In this document: piece by piece, positions 1 to 5,333 of the stretch
Layout: every line of letters starts with the position of its first letter
How positions within the stretch are numbered: position 1 is the stretch's first letter
DNA from: Gammaproteobacteria bacterium
Lineage (GTDB): Bacteria > Pseudomonadota > Gammaproteobacteria > Pseudomonadales > Halieaceae
Length of the DNA stretch: 5,333 nucleotides
Assembly (NCBI GenBank): GCA_029859085.1
Contig: JAOUDU010000237.1
Span: 1-5,333, forward strand
Reading direction: 5' to 3'
Translations under genes and position numbers: made by a program
The notes under the pieces: model-generated
Databases searched by the model: none
What the model was told of the DNA's origin: nothing
The model's input: only the letters and a program-made list of their open reading frames with translations

Positions 1-555
1 CTCGACCAGCCCGTAGCGGCGGACGAGACCTCGCAACCCAACCTGTGGCAGGAGGCGGACCTGTTGCGGGCGGTCGAGGAAAAGGCGGGTCCGGCGCTGA
101 TCCTGGTGCTGGACGGCGTCACGGACCCCCACAACCTGGGCGCCTGCCTGCGCAGTGCCGACGCCGCCGGGGTGGATGCGGTGGTGGTGCCGAAGGACAA
201 GTCGGCGGATCTCAACCCCGTCAGTCGCAAGGTCGCCTGTGGCGCCGCCGAGGTGGTGCCCTTCGTGCGGGTCACCAACCTGGCCCGCACCCTGCAGGCC
301 CTGAAGGAGCGCGGCGTGTGGCTGTTCGGCACCGCTGGCGAGGCCGAAAAATCCATATATGACAATGACTTGACCGTGTCCATGGCGCTGGTGATGGGGG
401 CCGAGGGCGACGGCCTGAGACGGCTTACCCGCGAGCAGTGCGACTACCTGGTGCGCCTGCCGATGGCCGGCTCGGTGAGCAGCCTGAATGTCTCGGTGGC
501 CACCGGGGTCTGCCTGTTCGAGGCCCTGCGCCAGAGGCTTGCGGCCCACAGGTAA
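1..555 (+). CDS. rlmB: 23S rRNA (guanosine-2'-O-)-methyltransferase RlmB, 5' end outside window
   Basis: This is a SpoU/TrmH-family (SPOUT) methyltransferase. In E. coli RlmB methylates the 2'-O of G2251 in the peptidyl-transferase P loop of 23S rRNA using S-adenosylmethionine. The frame is open from base 1 and gives 184 residues before TAA at 553-555. The E. coli protein has about 243, so roughly 60 N-terminal residues (the L30e-like substrate-binding domain) lie upstream. All three SPOUT motifs are visible, numbered from the first visible residue: motif 1 [20 protein letters not shown] from residue 38, motif 2 [12 protein letters not shown] from residue 132, and motif 3 [12 protein letters not shown] from residue 158. 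They form the knotted cofactor site, and the motif 1 Asn and motif 3 Ser/Asn are intact. The RlmB-like length and motif context argue against the tRNA enzyme TrmH. No terminator is visible before rpsF, so read-through into the ribosomal operon is possible. Confidence 0.96.
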   Translation, partial: LDQPVAADETSQPNLWQEADLLRAVEEKAGPALILVLDGVTDPHNLGACLRSADAAGVDAVVVPKDKSADLNPVSRKVACGAAEVVPFVRVTNLARTLQALKERGVWLFGTAGEAEKSIYDNDLTVSMALVMGAEGDGLRRLTREQCDYLVRLPMAGSVSSLNVSVATGVCLFEALRQRLAAHR

Positions 556-577
556 ACTCTGTAAACTCCGCGCTCTT

Positions 578-583
578 TAAAAT
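578..583 (+). promoter_or_regulatory. Possible -10 element for the rpsF operon
   Basis: TAAAAT matches five of six bases of the sigma-70 -10 consensus and lies in the only AT-rich patch of the rlmB-rpsF gap. It would start transcription near base 590 and give a leader of about 70 bases containing the whole 610-654 fold. I find no convincing -35 hexamer 16-18 bases upstream. Instead there is a direct repeat of GTAAACTC at 552-559 and 561-568, overlapping the rlmB stop codon. The call is tentative, and transcription from a promoter upstream of rlmB is an alternative. Confidence 0.3.
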
Positions 584-609
584 TTGCCCGGCTGCCCGCG
601 CGGCCGATC

Positions 610-654
610 CTCCTTGCTACACCATTTGATTGGGTAGCATTAACCCGTAAGGAG
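610..654 (+). promoter_or_regulatory. Putative S6:S18-binding leader RNA sequestering the rpsF ribosome binding site
   Basis: The leader can fold into a two-part hairpin. The lower stem pairs CTCCTT (610-615) with AAGGAG (649-654), and the latter is the rpsF Shine-Dalgarno sequence, 7 bases before the ATG. The upper stem pairs GCTAC (616-620) with GTAGC (634-638) and continues across a bulged A as CC/GG (622-623 with 632-633), closed by an 8-base loop. The stems are contiguous on the 5' side and separated on the 3' side by a 10-base bulge (639-648) containing CCG at 645-647. From published work, the S6:S18 complex binds rpsF leaders in many bacteria through a bulged CCG that mimics its 16S rRNA site, giving feedback control. 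The fold is seen here; the protein binding is inferred from that precedent and from the position before rpsF and rpsR. Confidence 0.75.
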
Positions 655-661
655 CTTTTCA

Positions 662-1090
662 ATGCGACATTACGAAATCGTATTCATGGTCCATCCGGAC
701 CAGTCTGAACAGGTGCCCGGCATGATCGAGCGCTACACCACCGCCATCCAGAAAGATGGCGGTCGGGTACACCGACTCGAGGACTGGGGCCGCCGCCAGC
801 TGGCCTACCCGATCAACAAGATCCACAAGGCACACTACATCCTGATGAATGTCGAGGCGTCCAACGACGCCATGGACGAGCTGACCACAACCTTCCGTTA
901 CAACGACGCCGTCATCCGCAACCTGGTGATCCGTCGCGACGAGCCTGTTACCGAGGAGTCCTTCATCATGAAGGCCGAGAAGGAAAGTCGCGAGCGCAAG
1001 ACCCGCTACGAGGAGCGCCAGGCGGTTGTCGAGCAGGTGGCAGACGACTCTGACGATGATGACAGCGATGACGAGGCCGGCGACGAGTAA
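662..1090 (+). CDS. rpsF: 30S ribosomal protein S6
   Basis: S6 is a 30S platform protein that binds the central domain of 16S rRNA as a heterodimer with S18. The 142-residue product begins [20 protein letters not shown] and keeps the block [17 protein letters not shown] (residues 38-53), both nearly identical to E. coli S6. The start is fixed by AAGGAG at 649-654, 7 bases upstream. The body is one ferredoxin-like domain up to about residue 95, followed by a charged helical extension. The C-terminus is unusually acidic: residues 128-142 are almost all Asp, Glu and Ser ([15 protein letters not shown]), where the E. coli tail is shorter and Glu-rich and is extended by the ligase RimK. Whether this Asp-rich tail is modified cannot be told. 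It is first in the unit with rpsR and probably subject to feedback through the upstream RNA fold. No priB follows, unlike in enteric bacteria. Confidence 0.98.
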   Translation: MRHYEIVFMVHPDQSEQVPGMIERYTTAIQKDGGRVHRLEDWGRRQLAYPINKIHKAHYILMNVEASNDAMDELTTTFRYNDAVIRNLVIRRDEPVTEESFIMKAEKESRERKTRYEERQAVVEQVADDSDDDDSDDEAGDE

Positions 1091-1154
1091 GGTCCGCCAG
1101 TCCCGTCCCGCAACGTCTGTCCGTAACGATTAAAAGGTTTAAAGGAGTACTACC

Positions 1155-1382
1155 ATGGCACGTTTCTTCCGTCGCCGTAAGTTTTGTCGCTTTACCGCCG
1201 AAGGCACCAAGGAAATCGACTACAAGGACCTGGAAACATTGAAGGCCTACGTTTCCGAAACCGGCAAGATTGTTCCCAGCCGCATTACCGGCACCAAGGC
1301 CAAGTACCAGCGCCAGCTGGGCACCGCTATCAAGCGCGCGCGCTTCCTGGCCCTGTTGCCCTACACGGATTCGCACCAGTAG
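1155..1382 (+). CDS. rpsR: 30S ribosomal protein S18
   Basis: S18 partners S6 on the 30S platform near the mRNA exit path. The product has 75 residues, the same as in E. coli, and is nearly collinear with it: [17 protein letters not shown] at the N-terminus, [18 protein letters not shown] in the middle (from about residue 38) and LLPYTDSHQ at the end. It is strongly basic, with an Arg/Lys-rich N-terminal tail. The only cysteine is Cys11, so this is not the multi-Cys zinc-binding form found in some bacteria. AAGGAG at 1142-1147, 7 bases before the ATG, sets the start. The 64-base gap after rpsF has no convincing hairpin or terminator, consistent with cotranscription and balanced synthesis with S6. 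Confidence 0.98.
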   Translation: MARFFRRRKFCRFTAEGTKEIDYKDLETLKAYVSETGKIVPSRITGTKAKYQRQLGTAIKRARFLALLPYTDSHQ

Positions 1383-1421
1383 GGGTCCCTTGACCCGCGC
1401 ACTCGACAGACGGGGCCCGGT

Positions 1422-2318
1422 ATGAAGGGGCTGGCTGCATTCGTGATGCGCGGCCGCTTCCAGGCGCTGATGGTCGCAGTGGCCGGTGCCGGGAGCCTGT
1501 TGTTTTGCTGGATCAGTGCCGCCGTGATCGCACTGGTCACCCTGCGCAAGGGCGCGGGCGCCGGTGCCTGGTTACTGGCCTGGGCGCTGCTGCCCTCCGG
1601 GGCACTGCTGTACGCCTACGGTGACAGTGGCCCCCTGACCCTGCTGGTGGGGACCACGCTGCTGGCCGCGGTGCTGCGCTCGAGCGTGAACCTGCCGCTG
1701 GCCCTGCTGGCCTGTGTGCCGGTCGGCGCCCTGACCGGGCTTGGTCTCACCGCCTTTGGCGGTGCCTACCTGGAGCAGATCGTCGCGGCTTTCGGCCAGT
1801 TCCTGGGCGCGATGGAGCAGCAGCTGTCGCAGGGTGGCGAGGCAGTGGTGCTGGCCCGGCCCGATGCGATGCAGGTGGCGGGCATGCTGGGTGCGGGGAC
1901 TGCCGCCAGCTCGGCGTTGTGCCTGCTGCTGGCGCGCTACTGGCAGGCGGCGCTGTACAACCCCGGTGGGTTCGGGCAGGAGTTCAGGGCGCTGTATTAC
2001 CCCCCGGTGGTGACCGCGGGGCTGGCGCTGGGCGCCATCGGCCTGGCCAGTGCCGGGCCCGAGTATCGCACCTGGGCGATGATTGCCGTGCTGCCGCTGG
2101 CTTTCGCCGGGCTGGCACTGGTACACGCCCACGCCGCCTGGCGGGGGCGGGGCAGGGGATGGCTGGCCGGGTTTTATGTGGCCTGGGCATTCTTTGACCC
2201 GGTGAAGCTTTTGGTGGTGTTCGCGGCAATTGCCGACAGCTGGTTTAAATTCCGCCAGCGCTGGTCCGGGAGACCCGGTACCGATGTCAGTGAACGTGAG
2301 ACCGACGAAGATCGATAA
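1422..2318 (+). CDS. Multi-pass inner-membrane protein, DUF2232/YybS-like, function unknown
   Basis: The 298-residue product is very hydrophobic, with about eight likely membrane segments near residues 14-40, 47-66, 71-87, 90-112, 152-172, 195-211, 216-237 and 248-272. It has a charged cytoplasmic-type tail rich in Arg, Asp and Glu. The loop RYWQAALYNPGGFGQEFRAL (172-191) between helices and the segment FDPVKLLVVFAAIADSWFKFRQR near the end (258-280) look like family signatures. Pseudomonas aeruginosa has a membrane protein (PA4933, from memory) in the same slot between rpsR and rplI. Firmicute YybS (DUF2232) is also encoded near rplI, so I infer the same broad family. No catalytic motif or transporter signature is evident. 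The start is not certain: the ATG at 1422 has only a weak G-rich site upstream, and GTG 1443 or ATG 1446 are alternatives. The gap after rpsR is just 39 bases, implying cotranscription. Confidence 0.85.
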   Translation: MKGLAAFVMRGRFQALMVAVAGAGSLLFCWISAAVIALVTLRKGAGAGAWLLAWALLPSGALLYAYGDSGPLTLLVGTTLLAAVLRSSVNLPLALLACVPVGALTGLGLTAFGGAYLEQIVAAFGQFLGAMEQQLSQGGEAVVLARPDAMQVAGMLGAGTAASSALCLLLARYWQAALYNPGGFGQEFRALYYPPVVTAGLALGAIGLASAGPEYRTWAMIAVLPLAFAGLALVHAHAAWRGRGRGWLAGFYVAWAFFDPVKLLVVFAAIADSWFKFRQRWSGRPGTDVSERETDEDR

Positions 2319-2331
2319 ATTTTGAATACGC

Positions 2332-2345
2332 GGGAGGCAACTCCC
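2332..2345 (+). promoter_or_regulatory. GNRA-capped hairpin upstream of rplI
   Basis: GGGAG (2332-2336) pairs perfectly with CTCCC (2341-2345) around the tetraloop GCAA, a GNRA loop that is unusually stable in RNA. It fills the 45-base gap between the membrane protein stop codon and rplI and ends 6 bases before the likely ribosome binding site AGAGGA (2351-2356). It has no U tract, so it is not a terminator. It could stabilise the mRNA 3' or 5' end after processing, or adjust rplI translation relative to the poorly expressed membrane gene before it. The structure is seen; the role is inferred. Confidence 0.45.
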
Positions 2346-2363
2346 CGAACAGAGGATAGTAGG

Positions 2364-2813
2364 ATGGAAGTCATTTTGCTCGAGAACATCAGCAATCTGG
2401 GTGGCCTGGGTGACAAGGTCAATGTAAAAGCCGGTTTCGGCCGCAACTACCTTGTGCCGCAGGGCAAGGCCGTGCCTGCGACCGCCAGCAACATCGCCGA
2501 TTTCGAGGCCCGCCGCGCCGAGCTCGAAGCCGCCGCCGCCGCAACCCTGGCCGCCGCAGAGGCCCGGGCCGAGCTGATCAATGCCCTCGGGCTGATCTCT
2601 ATCGCCGCCAACGCGGGCGAGGAAGGCAAGCTGTTCGGCTCCATCGGTACCCGCGACATCGCCGAGGCCATTACCGCCGCCGGCTGTGAGGTGGACAAGT
2701 CCGAAGTTCGCCTTCCCGAGGGCGCGCTGCGCCAGCTGGGCGAGTTCGAAATCGCGATCCAGGTACACGGTGACGTGTTCGCCGCCGTCGCGATCGCGGT
2801 CATCCCCGAGTAG
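2364..2813 (+). CDS. rplI: 50S ribosomal protein L9
   Basis: L9 binds 23S rRNA near the base of the L1 stalk and reaches out from the 50S subunit; its loss affects frame maintenance and hopping. The product has 149 residues, exactly the E. coli length. The N-terminal rRNA-binding domain (1-52) carries [20 protein letters not shown] and [10 protein letters not shown]. The long connecting helix (about 41-75) is very Ala-rich ([21 protein letters not shown] region). The C-terminal domain has [13 protein letters not shown] (88-100) and KSEVRLPEG (112-120). The ATG at 2364 is chosen because it gives the conserved MEVILLENI start and has AGAGGA 7 bases upstream. A reading from TTG at 2322 would add 14 residues foreign to the family. 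It is the last gene before the terminator at 2857. Confidence 0.98.
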   Translation: MEVILLENISNLGGLGDKVNVKAGFGRNYLVPQGKAVPATASNIADFEARRAELEAAAAATLAAAEARAELINALGLISIAANAGEEGKLFGSIGTRDIAEAITAAGCEVDKSEVRLPEGALRQLGEFEIAIQVHGDVFAAVAIAVIPE

Positions 2814-2822
2814 GCTTGACCT

Positions 2823-2842
2823 GCCCGCCCCCGGGGGCGGGC
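2823..2842. repeat. Perfect 20-base GC palindrome downstream of rplI
   Basis: GCCCGCCCCC at 2823-2832 is followed directly by its exact reverse complement at 2833-2842. It starts 9 bases after the rplI stop codon. In RNA it would form an 8-pair all-GC stem with a minimal CCGG loop. It has no T run after it, so it is unlikely to terminate by itself. It may protect the mRNA 3' end or act as a pause element ahead of the terminator that follows 14 bases later. Both hairpins share a CCCCGGGG apex. Confidence 0.6.
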
Positions 2843-2856
2843 GCCAGGCCGAATCG

Positions 2857-2894
2857 ATACACCAGCTGCCCCGGGGCGGCTGGTGTATTTGTTT
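2857..2894 (+). terminator. Intrinsic terminator of the rpsF-rpsR-membrane protein-rplI operon
   Basis: ATACACCAGC (2857-2866) pairs without mismatch to GCTGGTGTAT (2879-2888). The stem then continues through a T-G wobble (2867/2878) and G-C, C-G, C-G pairs (2868-2870 with 2875-2877), capped by CCGG. The stem leads straight into TTTGTTT (2888-2894), interrupted by one G. This is a long, stable rho-independent terminator placed 43 bases after rplI. It separates the ribosomal unit from dnaB, which would then need its own promoter or depend on read-through. Confidence 0.85.
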
Positions 2895-2918
2895 GCGGCG
2901 TAGATTTTTCACCGCCAC

Positions 2919-2957
2919 AGCTGCACCCGACCGCTAATTTGGTTACCCTGTGCAGCT
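2919..2957. repeat. 8-base inverted repeat in the dnaB promoter region
   Basis: AGCTGCAC (2919-2926) and GTGCAGCT (2950-2957) are perfect reverse complements separated by 23 bases, so the half-site centres lie 31 bases apart, about three helical turns. The right half falls within the spacer of the candidate dnaB promoter. This spacing fits a two-site DNA operator on one helix face. An RNA hairpin with a 23-base loop is less likely, because the proposed start of transcription is further downstream. No known regulator site is recognised. Confidence 0.4.
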
Positions 2958-2967
2958 CACATAAAAA
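2939..2967 (+). promoter_or_regulatory. Candidate sigma-70-type promoter for dnaB
   Basis: TTGGTT (2939-2944) and TAAAAA (2962-2967) are separated by exactly 17 bases. They match the -35 and -10 consensus in three and four of six positions. It lies between the upstream terminator and dnaB, where a promoter is expected. A start 6-8 bases after the -10 element would fall at about 2973-2975, only a few bases before the dnaB ATG at 2980. This would give an almost leaderless mRNA, in line with the missing Shine-Dalgarno sequence. The match is modest, and an unseen upstream promoter or read-through remains possible. Confidence 0.4.
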
Positions 2968-2979
2968 ACCAGCAATGCC

Positions 2980-4386
2980 ATGGCCGATCCCGATTTTCCC
3001 CGCAATATAGCCGAGCTGCCCTTCCGGGGCGACGGCGACATTGCCCGGATCAAGATGCAACCCCACTCGATCGAGGCGGAGCAGTCCGTGCTCGGCGGCC
3101 TGCTGCTGTCGGCCGACGGCTGGGACTCGGTGTCCGAGGCGGTGGTCGACGCCGATTTCTACCGGCCCGACCACCGCCTGATATTCCGCCAGATCGCCCG
3201 GCTGGCCGAGGCCTCGGAGCCGGTCGATGTGATCACGGTGGCGGACAAGCTGGAGGCCAGGGGGGAACTGGCCGCCGCCGGGGGCCTGCCCTACCTGGCG
3301 GAGCTGGCCCAGAATACCCCCAGCGCGTCCAATATCCGGGCCTATGCCCAGGTGGTGAGGGAGCGCGCCAGCCTGCGCCGCCTGATCGAGGCGGCCCAGG
3401 AGATCGCCGAGAGCGGATTCAACCCGGAGGGGCGCACCTCGGACGAGCTGGTGGATGAGGCCGAGCGCCGCATCATGCAGATTTCCGAGCAGGGCCCGAA
3501 GGCCGGCGGCCCCCAGGGGGTAAACCCGCTGCTGCAGGCGGCGCTGGGGCGGATCGAGGAGCTGTTCAATTCCGGTGGCGACATCACCGGGCTCAGCACC
3601 GGCTTCAAGGACCTCGACGGCATGACCTCCGGCCTGCAGCCTTCAGACCTGGTGATCGTGGCGGGCAGGCCCTCCATGGGCAAGACCAGTTTCGCGATGA
3701 ACCTGGTGGAGCACGCGATCCTGCACCAGAAGCAGCCGATCCTGGTCTTCAGCATGGAGATGCCGGCGGACTCGCTGATCATCCGGATGCTGTCCTCTGT
3801 CGGCCGGATCGACCAGACCCGAATTCGCAACGGCAAGCTCGAGCAGGAGGACTGGCCCAAGCTCAGTGCCGCGGTGAGCAAGCTCAAGGATGTGCCCCTG
3901 TATATCGACGACACCGCGGCCCTCACCCCGACCGAGGTGCGCAGCCGCTCCCGCCGGGTCAACCGGGAGCACGGCCAGCTGGGCATGATCATGGTGGATT
4001 ACCTGCAGCTGATGCAGGTAGCGGGCTCCTCCGAGGGGCGCACCGCGGAAATCTCCGAGATCTCCCGCAGCCTGAAAGCCATCGCCAAGGAGTTCCAGTG
4101 CCCGGTGGTGGCCCTGTCCCAGCTCAACCGCGCCCTCGAGAATCGCCCCAACAAGCGCCCGGTCAACTCGGACCTGCGGGAATCCGGCGCCATCGAGCAG
4201 GACGCGGACGTGATCATGTTCATCTACCGCGACGAGGTCTACAACGAGGAGTCCCCTGACAAGGGGGTGGCGGAGATCATCATCGGCAAGCAGCGCAATG
4301 GCCCCATAGGCATCTGCCGGCTGGCATTCATCGGCCAGTACACCCGCTTCGAGAACCTCGCTCGCGGGTCCTACGACCGGGGCTGA
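2980..4386 (+). CDS. dnaB: Replicative DNA helicase DnaB
   Basis: DnaB is the hexameric 5'-3' helicase that unwinds the replication fork on the lagging-strand template, is loaded by a partner protein and recruits primase. The 468-residue product is close to E. coli DnaB (471). The N-terminal domain starts at PHSIEAEQSVLGGLLL (28-43) and runs to about residue 130, then a linker leads to the RecA-like domain. Walker A is GRPSMGKTS (229-237, Lys235); the likely catalytic Glu260 lies in SMEMP; Walker B is MIMVDYLQL (336-344, Asp340); SQLNR (380-384) follows; the probable arginine finger Arg439 is in KQRNGPIG. Walker A and the other usual insertion sites are uninterrupted, so there is no intein. 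The ATG at 2980 gives the usual distance of about 27 residues to PHSIEAEQ but has no Shine-Dalgarno sequence, only A-rich bases upstream. The TGA stop codon overlaps the birA start. Confidence 0.98.
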   Translation: MADPDFPRNIAELPFRGDGDIARIKMQPHSIEAEQSVLGGLLLSADGWDSVSEAVVDADFYRPDHRLIFRQIARLAEASEPVDVITVADKLEARGELAAAGGLPYLAELAQNTPSASNIRAYAQVVRERASLRRLIEAAQEIAESGFNPEGRTSDELVDEAERRIMQISEQGPKAGGPQGVNPLLQAALGRIEELFNSGGDITGLSTGFKDLDGMTSGLQPSDLVIVAGRPSMGKTSFAMNLVEHAILHQKQPILVFSMEMPADSLIIRMLSSVGRIDQTRIRNGKLEQEDWPKLSAAVSKLKDVPLYIDDTAALTPTEVRSRSRRVNREHGQLGMIMVDYLQLMQVAGSSEGRTAEISEISRSLKAIAKEFQCPVVALSQLNRALENRPNKRPVNSDLRESGAIEQDADVIMFIYRDEVYNEESPDKGVAEIIIGKQRNGPIGICRLAFIGQYTRFENLARGSYDRG

Positions 4387-5333
4387 TGGCCGCGATGCCC
4401 AGGACTACCCTGCTGCCCCTGTTGGCGAGCGGTGAATACCGCTCGGGCCAGGCCCTCGCCGACGCCCTGGGCGTGAGCCGGACCGCGATCTGGAAGCAGC
4501 TGAAAGCGCTGGAGGACCTCGGCCTGCAGATCGAGTCGGTCAAAGGGCGCGGCTATCGCATTCCCGGCGGTATCGACCTGCTGGACGCCGCTTCAGTGCG
4601 AACGGCCCTCTCCCCCCAGGCGGCGAGCCTGCTCACCTCCCTGCAGCTGCTGGAAACCGTCGATTCCACCAACGCCGAGGCCATGCGCCAGGTGGAGGCC
4701 GGGGCGGGCGCCGGGCTGGTCTGCAGCGCCGAACAGCAGAGCGCCGGCCGCGGTCGGCGCGGCCGGGCCTGGGTCAGCCCCTTCGCCCGCAATATCTACC
4801 TGTCGGTGGTGTGGCAGTACCACCAGGGCGCGGCGGCGCTCGAGGGGCTGAGTCTCGCGGTGGGGGTGGCGGTGGCCCGGGCGCTCGCCGCCAATGCCCT
4901 GCCTCCGGTGCAGCTGAAGTGGCCCAACGATGTGGTATGCGGGGGGGCCAAGCTCGGTGGCATCCTGCTGGAAATGACGGGGGACGCCGCCGGCACCTGC
5001 CAGGTAATCGCGGGTGTGGGCCTGAACGTGGCGATGCCCGGCGCGGCGGCGGTTGCCATCGACCAGGCCTGGACCGATATTGCGACGATCAGTGGTGGCG
5101 CGGGCCCCGGGCGCAATATCCTGCTGGCGTCCCTGCTGAACGAGTTGCTGCCGCTGCTGGCGGGCTTTGAGCAGCGGGGCTTCGGGCCCTGGCGCGACGA
5201 GTGGCAGGCCCTCGACGCCTTTGCCGGTGCGCCCGTGGTGCTGCATACCGGCGCCCGGGACCTGGCCGGTATCGCCCGGGGAGTTGATGAGCGCGGGGCC
5301 CTGCAGCTGGAGACGGCGGGAGGAACCCTGCAG
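4386..5333 (+). CDS. birA: Bifunctional biotin-[acetyl-CoA-carboxylase] ligase / biotin operon repressor BirA, 3' end outside window
   Basis: BirA makes biotinyl-AMP and transfers biotin to the carrier subunit of acetyl-CoA carboxylase; forms with an N-terminal helix-turn-helix also repress biotin synthesis genes. The frame stays open to the last base, giving 316 residues against about 320 in E. coli, so only a few residues are missing. A winged HTH (about 17-60) includes SGQALADALGVSRTAIWKQL and GRGYRIP, so this is the DNA-binding (group II) form. The catalytic domain begins near DSTNAEA (93-99), with the biotin/AMP loop GRGRRGRAW (121-129), KWPND (178-182), KLGGILLE (189-196, likely catalytic Lys189) and GVGLNV (210-215). 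The C-terminal SH3-like domain runs from about residue 275. The ATG at 4386 shares its A with the dnaB TGA, indicating translational coupling; ATG 4395 is an alternative start. Only a weak G-rich site precedes it. Confidence 0.95.
   Translation, partial: MAAMPRTTLLPLLASGEYRSGQALADALGVSRTAIWKQLKALEDLGLQIESVKGRGYRIPGGIDLLDAASVRTALSPQAASLLTSLQLLETVDSTNAEAMRQVEAGAGAGLVCSAEQQSAGRGRRGRAWVSPFARNIYLSVVWQYHQGAAALEGLSLAVGVAVARALAANALPPVQLKWPNDVVCGGAKLGGILLEMTGDAAGTCQVIAGVGLNVAMPGAAAVAIDQAWTDIATISGGAGPGRNILLASLLNELLPLLAGFEQRGFGPWRDEWQALDAFAGAPVVLHTGARDLAGIARGVDERGALQLETAGGTLQ

Noticed and set aside
615..623. Extended -10 promoter reading of TGCTACACC before rpsF
   Set aside because: Only three of six -10 positions match, no -35 lies 17 bases upstream, and these bases are better explained as the 5' arm of the leader hairpin.
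1091..1154. Possible priB or small gene between rpsF and rpsR
   Set aside because: The gap is only 64 bases and holds no open frame of useful size, only the rpsR ribosome binding site and a weak AT-only stem (1130-1142).
1572..2918. Long open frame on the minus strand (448 codons) opposite the membrane protein gene and rplI
   Set aside because: It runs antisense to a clear L9 gene and the membrane protein, crosses the terminator, and its Gln/Gly/Arg-rich translation is typical of antisense frames in GC-rich DNA.
2816..3010. Small + strand frame of 64 codons between rplI and dnaB
   Set aside because: It is translated out of the terminator hairpins, overlaps the dnaB start in another frame and has no ribosome binding site.
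3664..3700. Possible intein or insertion in the DnaB Walker A loop
   Set aside because: The reading frame passes through GRPSMGKTS without interruption, and total length is that of an ordinary DnaB.
3342..3992. Open minus-strand frame of 216 codons opposite dnaB
   Set aside because: It is antisense to the conserved Walker A region of DnaB. Its Ser/Arg-rich translation reflects codon bias of the sense gene.
4593..5246. Open minus-strand frame of 217 codons opposite birA
   Set aside because: The + strand frame carries all BirA motifs. The antisense product is low-complexity and rich in His, Arg and Gly with no recognisable domain.

Overview
The window is a core chromosomal segment of a high-GC gammaproteobacterium. 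All seven genes read on the + strand. The ribosomal proteins, RlmB and DnaB closely resemble their Escherichia coli and Pseudomonas counterparts. There is no priB between rpsF and rpsR, and a membrane protein gene sits between rpsR and rplI. That layout is the Pseudomonas-type version of the locus rather than the enteric one. High GC, and birA rather than alr after dnaB, would fit a marine lineage such as the Halieaceae/Cellvibrionales, but that placement is a guess.

Layout: (1) the 3' three-quarters of rlmB (1-555), a 23S rRNA 2'-O-methyltransferase; (2) a 106-base leader with a possible -10 element and an RNA fold (610-654) that pairs with the rpsF Shine-Dalgarno sequence and carries a bulged CCG, as expected for the S6:S18 autoregulatory leader; (3) the ribosomal operon rpsF (662-1090), rpsR (1155-1382), a roughly eight-helix DUF2232-like membrane protein gene (1422-2318) and rplI (2364-2813), with a short GNRA-capped hairpin just before the rplI ribosome binding site; (4) a 166-base gap with a 20-base GC palindrome, a strong intrinsic terminator (2857-2894) and a possible dnaB promoter overlapped by an 8-base inverted repeat; (5) dnaB (2980-4386), the replicative helicase, complete and without an intein; (6) birA (4386-5333, cut by the window end), whose start codon shares one base with the dnaB stop codon.

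Functionally, the first transcription unit makes two 30S platform proteins that act as a pair (S6 and S18), the 50S protein L9 and an uncharacterised membrane protein. It lies downstream of a 50S rRNA modification enzyme. The second unit joins replication-fork DNA unwinding to biotin-protein ligation, probably for expression reasons rather than a shared pathway. I see no mobile element, CRISPR array, tRNA, rRNA or defence system. The least understood items are the membrane protein and the regulatory structures between genes; nothing here amounts to a clearly new system.
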